Source of the DNA: Alistipes onderdonkii
Lineage (GTDB): Bacteria > Bacteroidota > Bacteroidia > Bacteroidales > Rikenellaceae
Direction: 5' to 3'
DNA length: 64,000 nucleotides
Assembly (NCBI RefSeq): GCF_025145285.1
Contig: NZ_CP102251.1
Span: forward strand, 2,666,001-2,730,000
Every line of letters begins with the position of its first letter. The stretch's first letter is position 1. The notes under the pieces were generated by a model, which was not told the origin of the DNA, did no database searches, and worked only from the letters and a program-made list of their open reading frames with translations. Both the position numbers and the translations under genes were made by a program. Positions 53,830 to 62,692 of this stretch are shown here, one piece after another.

Positions 53830-54444
53830 ATGTATATAGCCATTGCAGGCAATATCGGAAGCGGGAAGACCACGCTGACCCGGATTCTGACCGAGCGTTA
53901 CAACGCCAAAGCCTACCTCGAGGAGTGCAACAACCCCTACATCGGCGATTTCTACGAGGACATGAACCGCTGGTCGTTCAATTTGCAGATTTATTTCCTC
54001 GGGAGCCGCATCCAGCAGACGATGGACATGCTGGCCGACAACCGCGATTCGGGGGCGATCTTCCAGGATCGCACGATCTACGAGGATGCGCATATCTTCG
54101 CGGACAACCTCCACGAAATGGGGCTGATGGCCTCGCGCGACATCGAAACCTACATGAAACTGTTCCGGCTGATGACCACGCTCATCCCCAAGCCCGACCT
54201 GCTGATCTACCTCAAGGCGAGCGTGCCGACGCTCATTTCGCAGATCCGCAAGCGCGGACGCGAATACGAGATGAACATCGACGAATTATACCTCAAGCGT
54301 CTGAACGACAAGTATAACAACTGGATCGACAACATCTACGAAGGCGATGTGCTGGTCGTCGACAAAGACCATGAGGATTTCGTCTCCGACCCTACGGTGC
54401 TGGAGAAGATATGTGCGCGCCTCGATGCGCTCGAAAACAGATAG
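53830..54444 (+). CDS. Deoxynucleoside kinase (dNK/dGK type)
   Basis: Phosphorylates deoxynucleosides with ATP for dNTP salvage. The 204-residue protein has the P-loop AIAGNIGSGKTTLTR, the catalytic Glu in AYLEECNNPY, the DRTIYEDAHIF motif (ERS-like) and the lid RKRGREYEMNI. Substrate is probably dA, dG or dC. RsmF-like gene follows 6 bp downstream. Confidence 0.9.
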   Translation: MYIAIAGNIGSGKTTLTRILTERYNAKAYLEECNNPYIGDFYEDMNRWSFNLQIYFLGSRIQQTMDMLADNRDSGAIFQDRTIYEDAHIFADNLHEMGLMASRDIETYMKLFRLMTTLIPKPDLLIYLKASVPTLISQIRKRGREYEMNIDELYLKRLNDKYNNWIDNIYEGDVLVVDKDHEDFVSDPTVLEKICARLDALENR

Positions 54445-54450
54445 CGACGC

Positions 54451-55920
54451 ATGACGCTGCCTGAGAAATTCGCCGCACGCGTCCTTTCGGAGCTGGGGCC
54501 GGAAGAGGGGGCGGCGCTGTGCGCCGCACTCGATACCGAGCCGCCCGTGTCCGTGCGGCTGAACCCTGCCAAATGTGCCGGTGCGGCCGAACCCGGAGCG
54601 GTGCAGGACGGCACCGGGGCGGCACCGGGAGGATACGGATCGTCGCAGGGGAGCTCCGGGACGGATGTGCCCGCCCCGCTTCCGGTTTTGCAAAACGCCG
54701 ACGGCCGTGTACCCTGGTGCGCCGACGGGTATTACCTGGCGGTGCGGCCGCAGTTCACCTTCGACAGCGATTTCCATGCCGGGGCATATTACGTGCAGGA
54801 GGCGTCGTCGCAGTTCGTGGGGCGCCTGATGGGCGGAGAGGGGGTTGCGGGGAAGCGAATCCTCGACCTTTGCGCTGCCCCGGGCGGCAAGACGACGCTC
54901 TATGCCTCGCTCGCGGGGCCCGGCGGGCTGGTCGTCGCCAATGAGATCGACCGCCGCCGTGCGCAGGTACTGGCGGACAACGTCCGCAAGTGGGGTACGG
55001 GCAATGTCGCCGTGACGACCTGCGAACCCCGGCAACTGGGCGACTTCGAGGCGTGGTTCGACATGGTGGCCGTGGATGCCCCCTGCTCGGGCGAAGGGAT
55101 GTTCCGCAAGGATGCACAGGCCCGCGCCGAATGGAGCGAGGGGAATGTAAAGCTCTGTGCTGCAAGGCAGGACGGGATATTACGTGAAGCATGGCGTGCG
55201 CTCAAACCCGGTGGCAGGCTGATATACAGCACCTGCACCTTCAACCGCGACGAGGACGAAGGCGCTTTGGAGCGTATGCTCGCATGGGCGGGCGACGAGG
55301 TCGCAGAGGCGGAAGACATGGCTGTCGACGGGGCGTGGGGGATCGTCTGCGGCCGGGTGGGGGCTTTCCGCACCTACCGGTTCTATCCCCACCGGGCACG
55401 CGGCGAGGGTTTTTTCGCCGCCGTGGCCTGCAAGGCTTATGATGCCGGCGGCCGTTGCCGCACCCCGAAGGCGCGGCGCACGGTATTTGCGCAGGTGGAC
55501 AAGGCGTCCGCGGCGGAGCTGCGCCGTTGGGTTCGCACGCCGGAGCGGATGTGCTTCGCGGCGGTGGGCGATACCTGCTACGGATATTACGTCGCGCAGG
55601 CCGAGGCCGTGAAGGCGCTCGGCGAAGCGTTGCCCGTGATCTATGCGGGCGTGGCGATGGGGCAGCTCTTCAAGGGAAGCCTGCGGCCCGATCCGGCGCT
55701 GGCGTTCTTCTGCGGATTGAACCGCGAGGCGGTGCCCGCTGCGGAGCTGGACGAGGCGCAGGCGCTGTGTTACCTGCGCAGGCAAGGGGTCGCCGCCGGG
55801 GCGTTTTCCGAAGGGGTGAACCTGGTGTGTGCCCGCGGGCGGGCGCTCGGGTTTGCGAAGCGGATCGGTAACCGGGTGAATAACATGTACCCCAATACAT
55901 TGCGAATTATTAAACGATAG
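54451..55920 (+). CDS. RsmF/NOL1-like rRNA cytosine-C5 methyltransferase
   Basis: A 489-residue SAM-dependent m5C methyltransferase of the NOP2/NSUN/RsmB-RsmF group. It has the SAM motif LDLCAAPGGKTTLYASL, VDAPCSGEGMFRKD with the catalytic Cys, and YSTCTFNRDEDE with the second Cys. The C-terminal part is a PUA-like extension as in RsmF. A Gly/Ala/Ser-rich insert (residues about 43-78; GAAPGGYGSSQGSSGTDVPA) lies in the N-terminal part. The target C in rRNA is not assignable from sequence. MerR-like gene follows 2 bp after the stop. Confidence 0.88.
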   Translation: MTLPEKFAARVLSELGPEEGAALCAALDTEPPVSVRLNPAKCAGAAEPGAVQDGTGAAPGGYGSSQGSSGTDVPAPLPVLQNADGRVPWCADGYYLAVRPQFTFDSDFHAGAYYVQEASSQFVGRLMGGEGVAGKRILDLCAAPGGKTTLYASLAGPGGLVVANEIDRRRAQVLADNVRKWGTGNVAVTTCEPRQLGDFEAWFDMVAVDAPCSGEGMFRKDAQARAEWSEGNVKLCAARQDGILREAWRALKPGGRLIYSTCTFNRDEDEGALERMLAWAGDEVAEAEDMAVDGAWGIVCGRVGAFRTYRFYPHRARGEGFFAAVACKAYDAGGRCRTPKARRTVFAQVDKASAAELRRWVRTPERMCFAAVGDTCYGYYVAQAEAVKALGEALPVIYAGVAMGQLFKGSLRPDPALAFFCGLNREAVPAAELDEAQALCYLRRQGVAAGAFSEGVNLVCARGRALGFAKRIGNRVNNMYPNTLRIIKR

Positions 55921-55922
55921 AT

Positions 55923-56489
55923 ATGGCCGAGAAACTTTTTTATTCGATGGGCGAAGTGGCCGAGATGTTCGACGTCAATGCGTCGCTGATCCGCCACTGG
56001 GAGTCGCAGTTCAGCGTCATCCGCCCCAAGCGCAACAAGAAAGGCAACCGTCTCTTCTCGCCGCAGGATGTGGAGAACCTCAAACTGATCTACCACCTGG
56101 TCAAGGAGCGGGGTATGACCCTCGAGGGCGCCAAGAAGGCCCTGAAGCAGAAGCCTGCGGCCGAGGGCGGCGTGCAGCGCGATGCCGAGCTGATGGAGCG
56201 CCTGCAACGCATCCGTGCGCTGCTGGTCGAGGTGCGTGAAGACCTGAAGGCGGGCCAGGGCGAACTCCTCGCCGACGGGGATGCCGAAGTCCCGGCGGCG
56301 GAGGCCGGAGCGGCAGTGCCCCGCCGCAAGGCGAAACCCGTGGTGAAGATCGTCCCGGAGGATGCCGCGGCGCAGGGGGCTGCCGAACCCGGGCAGCCCG
56401 CGTCGAAACGTCCGCGCAAGCCCCGCCGCAAAAAGGAGGAGCCGGAACACAAGGAGCTCTTCGCCTTTTACGAACAGTCGCTCTTTTAG
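55923..56489 (+). CDS. MerR-family transcriptional regulator
   Basis: A 188-residue protein. The N-terminal MerR winged helix (YSMGEVAEMFDVNASLIRHW, followed by RNKKGNRLFSPQDVENLKL) is of the short Bacteroidetes type. A long helical region follows (MTLEGAKKALKQ, EVREDLKAGQGEL), then a Pro/Ala/Lys-rich tail ending in KKEEPEHKELFAFYEQSLF. No metal-binding Cys typical of MerR are seen, so the signal is unknown. It is the third of three tightly spaced genes. Confidence 0.85.
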   Translation: MAEKLFYSMGEVAEMFDVNASLIRHWESQFSVIRPKRNKKGNRLFSPQDVENLKLIYHLVKERGMTLEGAKKALKQKPAAEGGVQRDAELMERLQRIRALLVEVREDLKAGQGELLADGDAEVPAAEAGAAVPRRKAKPVVKIVPEDAAAQGAAEPGQPASKRPRKPRRKKEEPEHKELFAFYEQSLF

Positions 56490-56615
56490 GGGCGCAACGG
56501 GCGCCGCATCCCTTGGGGAAGGCTGCGCTGCAAGGCGGAAAGCGCAGTGCCGCGGCCGCAGGGCGGATGGCCCCGCCGGGGCGGAAAAAATGATAACCAG
56601 ACAAATCAGGATACT

Positions 56616-57401
56616 ATGCTAATCAGGGAAGTGACCGATGTCATCGAGCGTTTCGCACCGCTCGCATGGCAGGAATCGTACGACAACGCAGGCTTGATCG
56701 TGGGGCGCCCGGACGACGAGGTGCACAGGGCGCTGCTGGCCGTGGACGTCACCGACGAGGTGATGGCCGAGGCCGAACGCGAAGGGTGCGACATGGTCAT
56801 CACGCACCATCCGATCGTTTTCCATGCGCTCAAGCGCTTCAATTCGGCAGACCAGGTGCAGCGCTGCGTCGAGCGGGCTATCCGCGGCGGCATTGCGCTC
56901 TATGCGTGCCACACCAACCTGGACAGCGCCCCCGAGGGGATGAGTTGGCGGCTGGCCGAGATGCTGGGCGTGGGGGATTTGCGCGTGCTCCAACCCGCGC
57001 AGGCGGACGAAAAGGTCGGGTTCGGCGTGGTGGGCGAGCTGCCTGCGGCGGTCGCCACGGTGGAGTTCATGCGCCGCATGCAGCGCGTGCTGGGCGTTCG
57101 GGTCGTGCGCCACAGCGACATCGCTTCGCCCGAGGTGCGGCGCGTGGCGGTCTGCACCGGTGCGGGGGCTTCGATGATCGGCGACGCGCGCCGTGCGGGG
57201 GCCGACATTTACGTCACGGCGGATATGAAGTACAACGACTTCATGACGCCGGATAAGGCCCTCACCGTAGCGGATATAGGCCATTTTGAAAGCGAATATT
57301 GCGCAATTCAGATTTTATTTGATATTTTGTCGAAAAATTTGATTACCTTTGCGGTTCGCAAGAGTGAAAGCTCTCGCAATCCGGTGAACTATTTGGTTTA
57401 A
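56616..57401 (+). CDS. Nif3-like dinuclear metal-centre protein
   Basis: A 261-residue member of the NIF3/YbgI/YqfO family, which forms toroidal hexamers with two metals per active site; its reaction is unclear (GTP cyclohydrolase I type 2 is a misnomer). Start at 56616 (MLIREVTDVIERFAPLAWQE). Metal residues are seen in ITHHPIVFH, CHTNLD and GHFESE. It lacks the long middle insert of some homologues. The zinc-ribbon gene lies 24 bp beyond. Confidence 0.88.
   Translation: MLIREVTDVIERFAPLAWQESYDNAGLIVGRPDDEVHRALLAVDVTDEVMAEAEREGCDMVITHHPIVFHALKRFNSADQVQRCVERAIRGGIALYACHTNLDSAPEGMSWRLAEMLGVGDLRVLQPAQADEKVGFGVVGELPAAVATVEFMRRMQRVLGVRVVRHSDIASPEVRRVAVCTGAGASMIGDARRAGADIYVTADMKYNDFMTPDKALTVADIGHFESEYCAIQILFDILSKNLITFAVRKSESSRNPVNYLV
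57344..57351 (+). promoter_or_regulatory. -7 box TACCTTTG for the zinc-ribbon gene
   Basis: An exact TAnnTTTG box inside the 3' end of the Nif3-like gene, 74 bp before the next start. A TTTG at 57318-57321 is 22 bp upstream, slightly far. Confidence 0.5.
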
Positions 57402-57425
57402 GTCTAAACTATACAAGTACATTAT

Positions 57426-58187
57426 ATGGCAACACAGAAGAAAACTGCCGACGTTGACTATTCGATGCAGGAGAAGATCATCGCACTCTATGAATTGCAG
57501 AAGATCGACAGCAAGATCGACGAAATCAACAAGGTGAAAGGTGAACTGCCTCTCGAGGTTCAGGATCTCGAAGACGAGATGACCGGCCTGAAAACCCGGA
57601 TCGACAACATCAATGCCGAAATCGAGGAGCTGAACACGCTCACCAAGCAGCGCAAGCGCGAGGTCGACCAGGCCAAGATCCTCATCGGCAATTACAAGGA
57701 GCAGCAGAACAACGTGCGCAACAACCGCGAGTTCGATGCCATTACCAAGGAGATCGAGTACCAGGAACTGGAGATCGAACTGGCCGAGAAGCGCCTCAAG
57801 GAGTACGCCGCCGGTGTGAAAGCCAAGAAACTCCAGCTGGAGGAGGCCGAAGCCGTAGCGGAAGGCCGTGCCGCCGACCTGGCTGCCAAGAAGAACGAAC
57901 TGGAAGGGATCGAAGCCGAAACCGCACCCCAGGTCGCAGAGTACGAAGTACAGGCCGACCGGGTCAAGGCCAAGATCGACGAGCGGCTGTTGTCGGCCTA
58001 TGGCCGTATCCGCCGCAACGTGCGCAACGGCCTGGCCGTCGTGACCGTGAAGCGCGATGCCTGCGGCGGTTGCTTCAACCGGATTCCCCCGCAGCGCCAG
58101 GTGGAGATTCGCCAGGGCAAGAAACTGATCGTTTGCGAATATTGCGGACGTATTCTCGTGGCCGATCCCGAAGAGGGGATGGAGTAG
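57426..58187 (+). CDS. Coiled-coil protein with C4 zinc ribbon
   Basis: A 253-residue soluble protein. Residues 15-195 form a long antiparallel coiled coil (IALYELQKIDSKIDEINKVK to VKAKIDERLLSAYGRI). A C-terminal zinc ribbon has Cys in DACGGCFNRIPP and VCEYCGRIL. This is the DUF164/zf-RING_7 type found beside Nif3 homologues in many bacteria. Function is unknown, perhaps RNA- or nucleic-acid-binding. Confidence 0.85.
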   Translation: MATQKKTADVDYSMQEKIIALYELQKIDSKIDEINKVKGELPLEVQDLEDEMTGLKTRIDNINAEIEELNTLTKQRKREVDQAKILIGNYKEQQNNVRNNREFDAITKEIEYQELEIELAEKRLKEYAAGVKAKKLQLEEAEAVAEGRAADLAAKKNELEGIEAETAPQVAEYEVQADRVKAKIDERLLSAYGRIRRNVRNGLAVVTVKRDACGGCFNRIPPQRQVEIRQGKKLIVCEYCGRILVADPEEGME

Positions 58188-58205
58188 CCCTGTGGAAAAT
58201 TTAGG

Positions 58206-58239
58206 AAAGCGGGCCGGAGTGTAAACTCCGGCCCGCTTT
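58206..58239. terminator. Strong hairpin between zinc-ribbon and cupin genes
   Basis: 15 bp stem AAAGCGGGCCGGAGT / ACTCCGGCCCGCTTT with a four-base loop; both convergent genes end here. No long T-run. Confidence 0.75.
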
Positions 58240-58371
58240 GCATTGGGGCAACCATGTCCCGGGCTCTTGTCCGCCGTAGCATTCGGGCGTTCATGCCCCC
58301 TGTGCCCCTGGATTAACCGTCCTTGCCGTATGCGCGTCGCGTCGGTTTTCCGGGGTTGTTCGCCTTGTCGT

Positions 58372-58441
58372 GCCGGGAGCCGGGAGCCAGGAGCCGGGAG
58401 TCAGGAGCCAGGAGCCAGGAGCCAAGAGCCAAGAGCCAAGA
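58372..58441. repeat. Ten tandem copies of a 7 bp unit (GCCRRGA)
   Basis: Successive units are GCCGGGA, GCCAGGA or GCCAAGA (one GTCAGGA), immediately before the cupin gene's stop. A degenerate 11th unit (GCCCGGG) follows. Confidence 0.85.
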
Positions 58442-58452
58442 GCCCGGGCTGC

Positions 58453-58902
58453 CTACCAGACGACCTGGTCGGGGAGGATTTCGCCGTCGGTGGCGTCGCC
58501 CGCGTCGAAGGAGGCGGCTTTGTACTGGATGCAGATCATCGTCATCGGGCTGTCGCCCGTGTTGCGCAGCGAGCGCCTGCCTGCGGGCGAAACCCGTACG
58601 ATGCTTCCTTCGCCTACGGGGAAGACCTGCCCGTCGACCTGGAACTCCCCATGGCCGCCGAGGATGATGTAAAGTTCTTCGTGGGTCTTGTGGGTGTGGA
58701 GGAACCCGACGCTGCCGCCCGGTGCGAACTGCTGGAACGACATCTCGGCCCCGGTGGCCTGCAGGTCGCCGCCTACGAACACTTTCCCCGGGATCTCCAC
58801 GCCCGGTGCCAGCGGCAGCGTGTACTGGTTCAACTCTTCGGTTTTCCCGACCGTCACGGCTGCGAAATTCGCGCCCGAGGCCACTTTTTCTACCTTTTTC
58901 AT
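58453..58902 (-). CDS. Small cupin-domain protein
   Basis: A 149-residue one-domain cupin. Metal residues are in GFLHTHKTHEELYIILGGHG (HxH(x)nE) and the second motif VFPVGEGSIVRVSPAGRRS. Substrate or enzyme activity is not evident. The gene is alone, with its promoter upstream at 58955-58985. Confidence 0.8.
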   Translation of the reverse strand: MKKVEKVASGANFAAVTVGKTEELNQYTLPLAPGVEIPGKVFVGGDLQATGAEMSFQQFAPGGSVGFLHTHKTHEELYIILGGHGEFQVDGQVFPVGEGSIVRVSPAGRRSLRNTGDSPMTMICIQYKAASFDAGDATDGEILPDQVVW

Positions 58903-58954
58903 TTTTTACGGATTATTAAAGCGTTTATTAATCGTGTTGCCTGTATTGCCGTTG

Positions 58955-58985
58955 CGAAGGTAAGGAGAATGCAGCGTTCGTGCAA
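58955..58985 (-). promoter_or_regulatory. Promoter of the cupin gene
   Basis: -33 TTG (58983-58985), 20 bp, -7 TACCTTCG (58955-58962; one base off consensus). Confidence 0.55.
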
Positions 58986-59393
58986 GACGGTACGCTGGCG
59001 TATGTTGCTAACATTTAGGTAACTAATGTTGTATCTCAGGCAGAAATCCGGGTGCAAAAAGATTTTTTTTTGCAGGTTGCGCGTGCGCGGCGATACGCGC
59101 GGCCGTGATACGGGGCGTTTTGCCCTCCCGCGCAAAGCCTGCCGGGCAGGGGCTCGGCGTGTGCTGTCCGGCTGCGGGAATAGCGGCCGGACAGGCGGTT
59201 TTGCGGGGCTGGGTGGGAGCGGCCGGGTGGGGGCTTGTTGTGCGCCGGGAGGTTGGGGAATGGTGTCTGCCGGGCGGTTTGCGGCCGGGACAGGTCAGAG
59301 TGCCGGGGTTTCGGGGTTTTTAAATTTTTTTGTAAATTGGGAAATGTTAATTTATTAACACCGAAAATCCTTCCTATTTTTATAAATAATCCT

Positions 59394-59401
59394 TAACTTT
59401 G
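59394..59401 (+). promoter_or_regulatory. -7 box TAACTTTG of nadE
   Basis: Exact TAnnTTTG, 35 bp before the nadE start; a TTTT-type -33 lies about 18-20 bp upstream. Confidence 0.65.
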
Positions 59402-59436
59402 CGACGTTGTAATTTGCCTACTAAAATTACTGATAG

Positions 59437-61017
59437 ATGAAAATAGCCCTTGCCCAGTTGAACTATACGATCGGGGATATCGACGGCAATGCCTCGAAAA
59501 TCATCGATTCGATCAACAAAGCGAAAGCGCAGCGTGCCGACCTGGTCATTTTTGCCGAACAGGCCGTGAGCGGAACCCCGGCTTTCGACCTGTTGCGTAA
59601 AACCACCTTCCTCGAACTGTGCGAGGATGCACTGGTCGAAATAGCATCGTGCTGCGACGGTATCGCGGCCATCGTGGGACTCCCGATCCTGACGCGCGAA
59701 GGCACCATCAGCGCCGCGGCGCTGATCCAGGATCGCAAAGTGCTGCGCTACGTGGGTAAGAAATATATCACCGCACGCCGCGAAATGGGCTTCCTCGTCC
59801 CTTCGAAGGGGTTCGAATATGCGACGATCAAGGGCCACAAGTGCGCCATCATCGTGGGCGACGACCTGAGCCGCGAGCATGACTTCGACAAGTCGGTCGA
59901 GACCGTCATCTCGATCAACGCCCGCAAGTACGGCCGGGGGACGATGACCTACCGCTACGAGATGATGCGGCACCTGTCGTTCGTCGAAGGCAAGAACCTC
60001 GTGCTGGTGAACCAGGTCGGCGGTTCGACGGACATCGTCTACGACGGTACGTCGGGGGCGTTCAACAACCGCGGGGAACTGGTGCTGATGATGAAGCACT
60101 TCGAGGAGGATTTCCAGATCTTCGACACCAAGGCGGCCGGCGAGCCGGTTACGATCCCCTCGACCTATAACGACCGTACGCGGATGGTCTACCAGGCGGC
60201 CCGGTGCGGCCTGCGCGACTTCTTCGTGAAGAACGGCTACAAGAAGGCCTGCATCGGCCTTTCTGGCGGCATAGACTCGGCCGTGGTGGCCTGCCTGGCC
60301 GCCGACGCGCTGGGACGCCAAAATATCCGGGCTTTGCTTCTGCCCTCGCAGTTCTCTTCCGACCATTCGGTCGAAGATGCCAAGAAGCTGGCCGAGAACC
60401 TCGGCATCGAATATAACGTAATTCCCATCACGGAAATATACACCAGCGTGGTCAATACCCTCAAGCCGGTCATCGGCGGCAGGGAGTTCGACGCCACGGA
60501 AGAGAATATCCAGACCCGTATCCGCACGGTGCTGTTGATGGCCGTGCAGAACAAGGCGGACTACATCCTGCTCAACTCGTCGAACAAGAGCGAGAATGCG
60601 CTGGGACTCTGTACGCTCTACGGCGATACGGCGGGTGCTTTCAGCCCTACGGGCGACCTCTACAAGAGCGAGATGTACGACCTGGCGCGCTATATCAACC
60701 GCACGCAGGGCGATCCCATCCCGGGCAATATCCTCGACAAGGAACCCTCGTCGGAGTTGCACCCGGGGCAGAAGGACAGCGACATCCTGCCGCCGTACGA
60801 AGTGGTGGACGCGATCCTTTACCGCATGATCGAGGAGGGGCAGCACCGCGAGGAGATCGTCAATGCGGGCTTCGATTCCGAGGTCGTGGAGAAGATCCAC
60901 GCCATGATCATGCGCAACGAGAAGAAGCGCTACCAGTTCCCGCCCGTACTGCGCCTGTCGATGTGCTCGTTCGGGCACGAGCGCCTTATGCCGCTTACCA
61001 ACAAATACGGCGATTGA
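59437..61017 (+). CDS. nadE: NAD+ synthase with degenerate glutaminase domain
   Basis: Makes NAD+ from deamido-NAD+ with ATP. The 526-residue protein has the N-terminal nitrilase-like glutaminase domain (1-~235) and the C-terminal synthetase domain with P-loop GLSGGIDSAVVA at 274-285, NSSNKSENAL and GDLYKSEMYDLARYIN. The nitrilase triad is Glu-Lys-Cys; here Glu41 (FAEQAV) and a Lys (108/109, GKKYIT) remain, but the Cys of the ICED motif is Gly141 (IVGDD). The segment after it is also shortened and altered. The glutaminase is probably dead and the enzyme ammonia-dependent, or an unknown Cys (such as Cys136) serves. rseC follows 5 bp downstream. Confidence 0.9.
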   Translation: MKIALAQLNYTIGDIDGNASKIIDSINKAKAQRADLVIFAEQAVSGTPAFDLLRKTTFLELCEDALVEIASCCDGIAAIVGLPILTREGTISAAALIQDRKVLRYVGKKYITARREMGFLVPSKGFEYATIKGHKCAIIVGDDLSREHDFDKSVETVISINARKYGRGTMTYRYEMMRHLSFVEGKNLVLVNQVGGSTDIVYDGTSGAFNNRGELVLMMKHFEEDFQIFDTKAAGEPVTIPSTYNDRTRMVYQAARCGLRDFFVKNGYKKACIGLSGGIDSAVVACLAADALGRQNIRALLLPSQFSSDHSVEDAKKLAENLGIEYNVIPITEIYTSVVNTLKPVIGGREFDATEENIQTRIRTVLLMAVQNKADYILLNSSNKSENALGLCTLYGDTAGAFSPTGDLYKSEMYDLARYINRTQGDPIPGNILDKEPSSELHPGQKDSDILPPYEVVDAILYRMIEEGQHREEIVNAGFDSEVVEKIHAMIMRNEKKRYQFPPVLRLSMCSFGHERLMPLTNKYGD

Positions 61018-61022
61018 GGGCG

Positions 61023-61445
61023 GTGGCTTCACGGATTGAACATAGCGGCGTGGTGGAACGCACGGAACGCGACACGGTCTATGTGAGGATCACCTCCCAC
61101 AGTGCCTGCGGTAGCTGCAAGGCCCGCGAAGCGTGCGGCCTGGCCGAAGCGCAGGACAAGATCGTGGTCGTGAAGAGTCCCGACGCGGCGCATTATGCCG
61201 CGGGGGAGAAGGTTATGGTCGGCGTCCGTCGTAGTGCGGGCGCTGTCGCCGTTATATTGGCCTATGTCGGGGCGTTGGCCGTGCTGTTGGCCGTGCTGGT
61301 CGCCGCCGTTGCGGTGCTCGGCTGGAGCGAAGGCCGCGGCGCGCTTGCCGCTCTGGGAGCCGTGGTCGTCTATTACTGCGTATTATGGCTCTTCAGGCAT
61401 AAAATCGAACACACAATTCATTTCTCAATAACCAAACACTACTGA
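61023..61445 (+). CDS. rseC: RseC/MucC-family membrane protein
   Basis: A 140-residue membrane protein. The family opening IEHSGVVERTERDTVYVRIT starts right after the nadE stop, so a GTG at 61023 is the most likely start; the ATG at 60963 lies inside nadE. CGSCKAREACG is the conserved Cys motif. Two transmembrane segments (VAVILAYVGALAVLLAVLVA and LGAVVVYYCVLWLF) follow. RseC homologues sit at the head of Rnf operons in many Bacteroidetes. The stop shares one base with the rnfB start (TGATG). Confidence 0.88.
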   Translation: MASRIEHSGVVERTERDTVYVRITSHSACGSCKAREACGLAEAQDKIVVVKSPDAAHYAAGEKVMVGVRRSAGAVAVILAYVGALAVLLAVLVAAVAVLGWSEGRGALAALGAVVVYYCVLWLFRHKIEHTIHFSITKHY

Positions 61446-62599
61446 TGGAAGTATTACTTTACACAATCCTGACGCTTTGTGCGCTGGGAGTGCTTTCCGC
61501 GGTGATCCTTTACTTCGTGGCCCAAAAATTCAGGGTCGAGGAAGATCCCCGGATCGACGAGGTGGAGAAGATGCTGCCGGGCGCCAACTGCGGCGGCTGC
61601 GGCTTCGCCGGGTGCCGCGGCATGGCCGACGCGCTCGTGAAACAGGACGACATCTCGGCGCTCTTCTGCCCCGTGGGCGGCGGCGACTGCATGAAGGCTG
61701 TTGCGGCCTACCTCGGCAAGTCGGCACCGGAAAAGGAGCCGCAGGTGGCCACCGTGCGCTGCGGCGGCACCTGCGACAAGCGCCCCCGCACCAACGAGTA
61801 CAACGGTGCCAGGTCGTGCGCCGTGGCGTCGTCGCTCTATGTGGGCGAGACGGGTTGCGCATTCGGCTGCCTCGGGTTCGGGGACTGCGTCGTCTCGTGT
61901 GCGTTCGATGCGATCCGCATGAATCCCGCGACGGGGCTTCCCGAAGTCGACCCCGACAAATGTACGGCCTGCGGGGCCTGCGTGAAGGCGTGTCCCAAAA
62001 TGATTATCGAACTGCGCAAGAAGTGGCCGAAGAACCGGGCGGTGTATGTGTCGTGCGTGTCGAAGGACAAGGGCGCCGTGGTGATGAAGGCCTGCAAGGC
62101 GGGTTGCATCGGATGCGGCAAATGCCAGAAGGTCTGTGCGTTCGGTGCCATCACCATTGAAAACAACCTCGCCTATATCGACCCGCAGAAGTGCAAGCTC
62201 TGCCGTAAGTGCGTGAACGAGTGCCCGACAGGCGCCATCGTGCTGGCGGGCATGGATCCGCTGCCCAAGGCACCGAAGGCACCGGCTGCCCCGAAAGCCG
62301 CACCTGCGGCCGCGAAGGAGGCTCCTGCGGCAGCCCAGGCTGCCCGGGCCCCGAAGTCCGCCGATGCTGCGCCCGCCGATGCGAAGGGAACCGCACCGGT
62401 GCCTGAAGCCGCCCCGAAGGCCGCACCTGCGGCCGCAGAGGGTGCGCCTTCCGTAGCCCCGAAAGCTCCTGTAAGCGAAGCTGTACCCGCTGTTGAGAAG
62501 GAGGTTGCACCGGCATCCCCCGCTGTGCAGGAAGCAGCGGCAACCGGGAATGCGGCGGAGGCTCCGAAAACTGGCGGGGCAGCCCCGGAAGCCGAATAA
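61445..62599 (+). CDS. rnfB: Rnf complex subunit B (electron transport)
   Basis: Part of the Rnf ferredoxin:NAD+ oxidoreductase, which couples electron transfer to ion pumping. The 384-residue protein has an N-terminal membrane anchor (LLYTILTLCALGVLSAVILY), the RnfB Fe-S module (Cys49, Cys52, Cys57 in CGGCGFAGC and Cys74) and three ferredoxin-type motifs (CTACGACVKACP, CIGCGKCQKVCAF, CKLCRKCVNECP). A Pro/Ala/Lys-rich tail of about 115 residues (PKAPKAPAAPKAAPAAAKE and similar) is extra. It is preceded by rseC and followed by rnfC. Confidence 0.95.
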   Translation: MEVLLYTILTLCALGVLSAVILYFVAQKFRVEEDPRIDEVEKMLPGANCGGCGFAGCRGMADALVKQDDISALFCPVGGGDCMKAVAAYLGKSAPEKEPQVATVRCGGTCDKRPRTNEYNGARSCAVASSLYVGETGCAFGCLGFGDCVVSCAFDAIRMNPATGLPEVDPDKCTACGACVKACPKMIIELRKKWPKNRAVYVSCVSKDKGAVVMKACKAGCIGCGKCQKVCAFGAITIENNLAYIDPQKCKLCRKCVNECPTGAIVLAGMDPLPKAPKAPAAPKAAPAAAKEAPAAAQAARAPKSADAAPADAKGTAPVPEAAPKAAPAAAEGAPSVAPKAPVSEAVPAVEKEVAPASPAVQEAAATGNAAEAPKTGGAAPEAE

Positions 62600-62692
62600 A
62601 CGGATGTTTCCGTAATGCCGGGCGGGTGACGCCGTGCCGGGCATGGGAGATGAAGGAAGAAACCCAACCGAAAAATCAGAGAAACACAAGAT

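Larger units (their letters stand above)
58903..59436. other. Gap between cupin and nadE
   Basis: About 530 bp with the cupin promoter at left and the nadE -7 box at right. The middle (59130-59330) is very GC-rich and holds no supported gene. Confidence 0.55.

Noticed and set aside
58372..58441. CRISPR or coding repeat
   Set aside because: Unit is 7 bp with no spacers and not a multiple of three; it is a simple tandem repeat.
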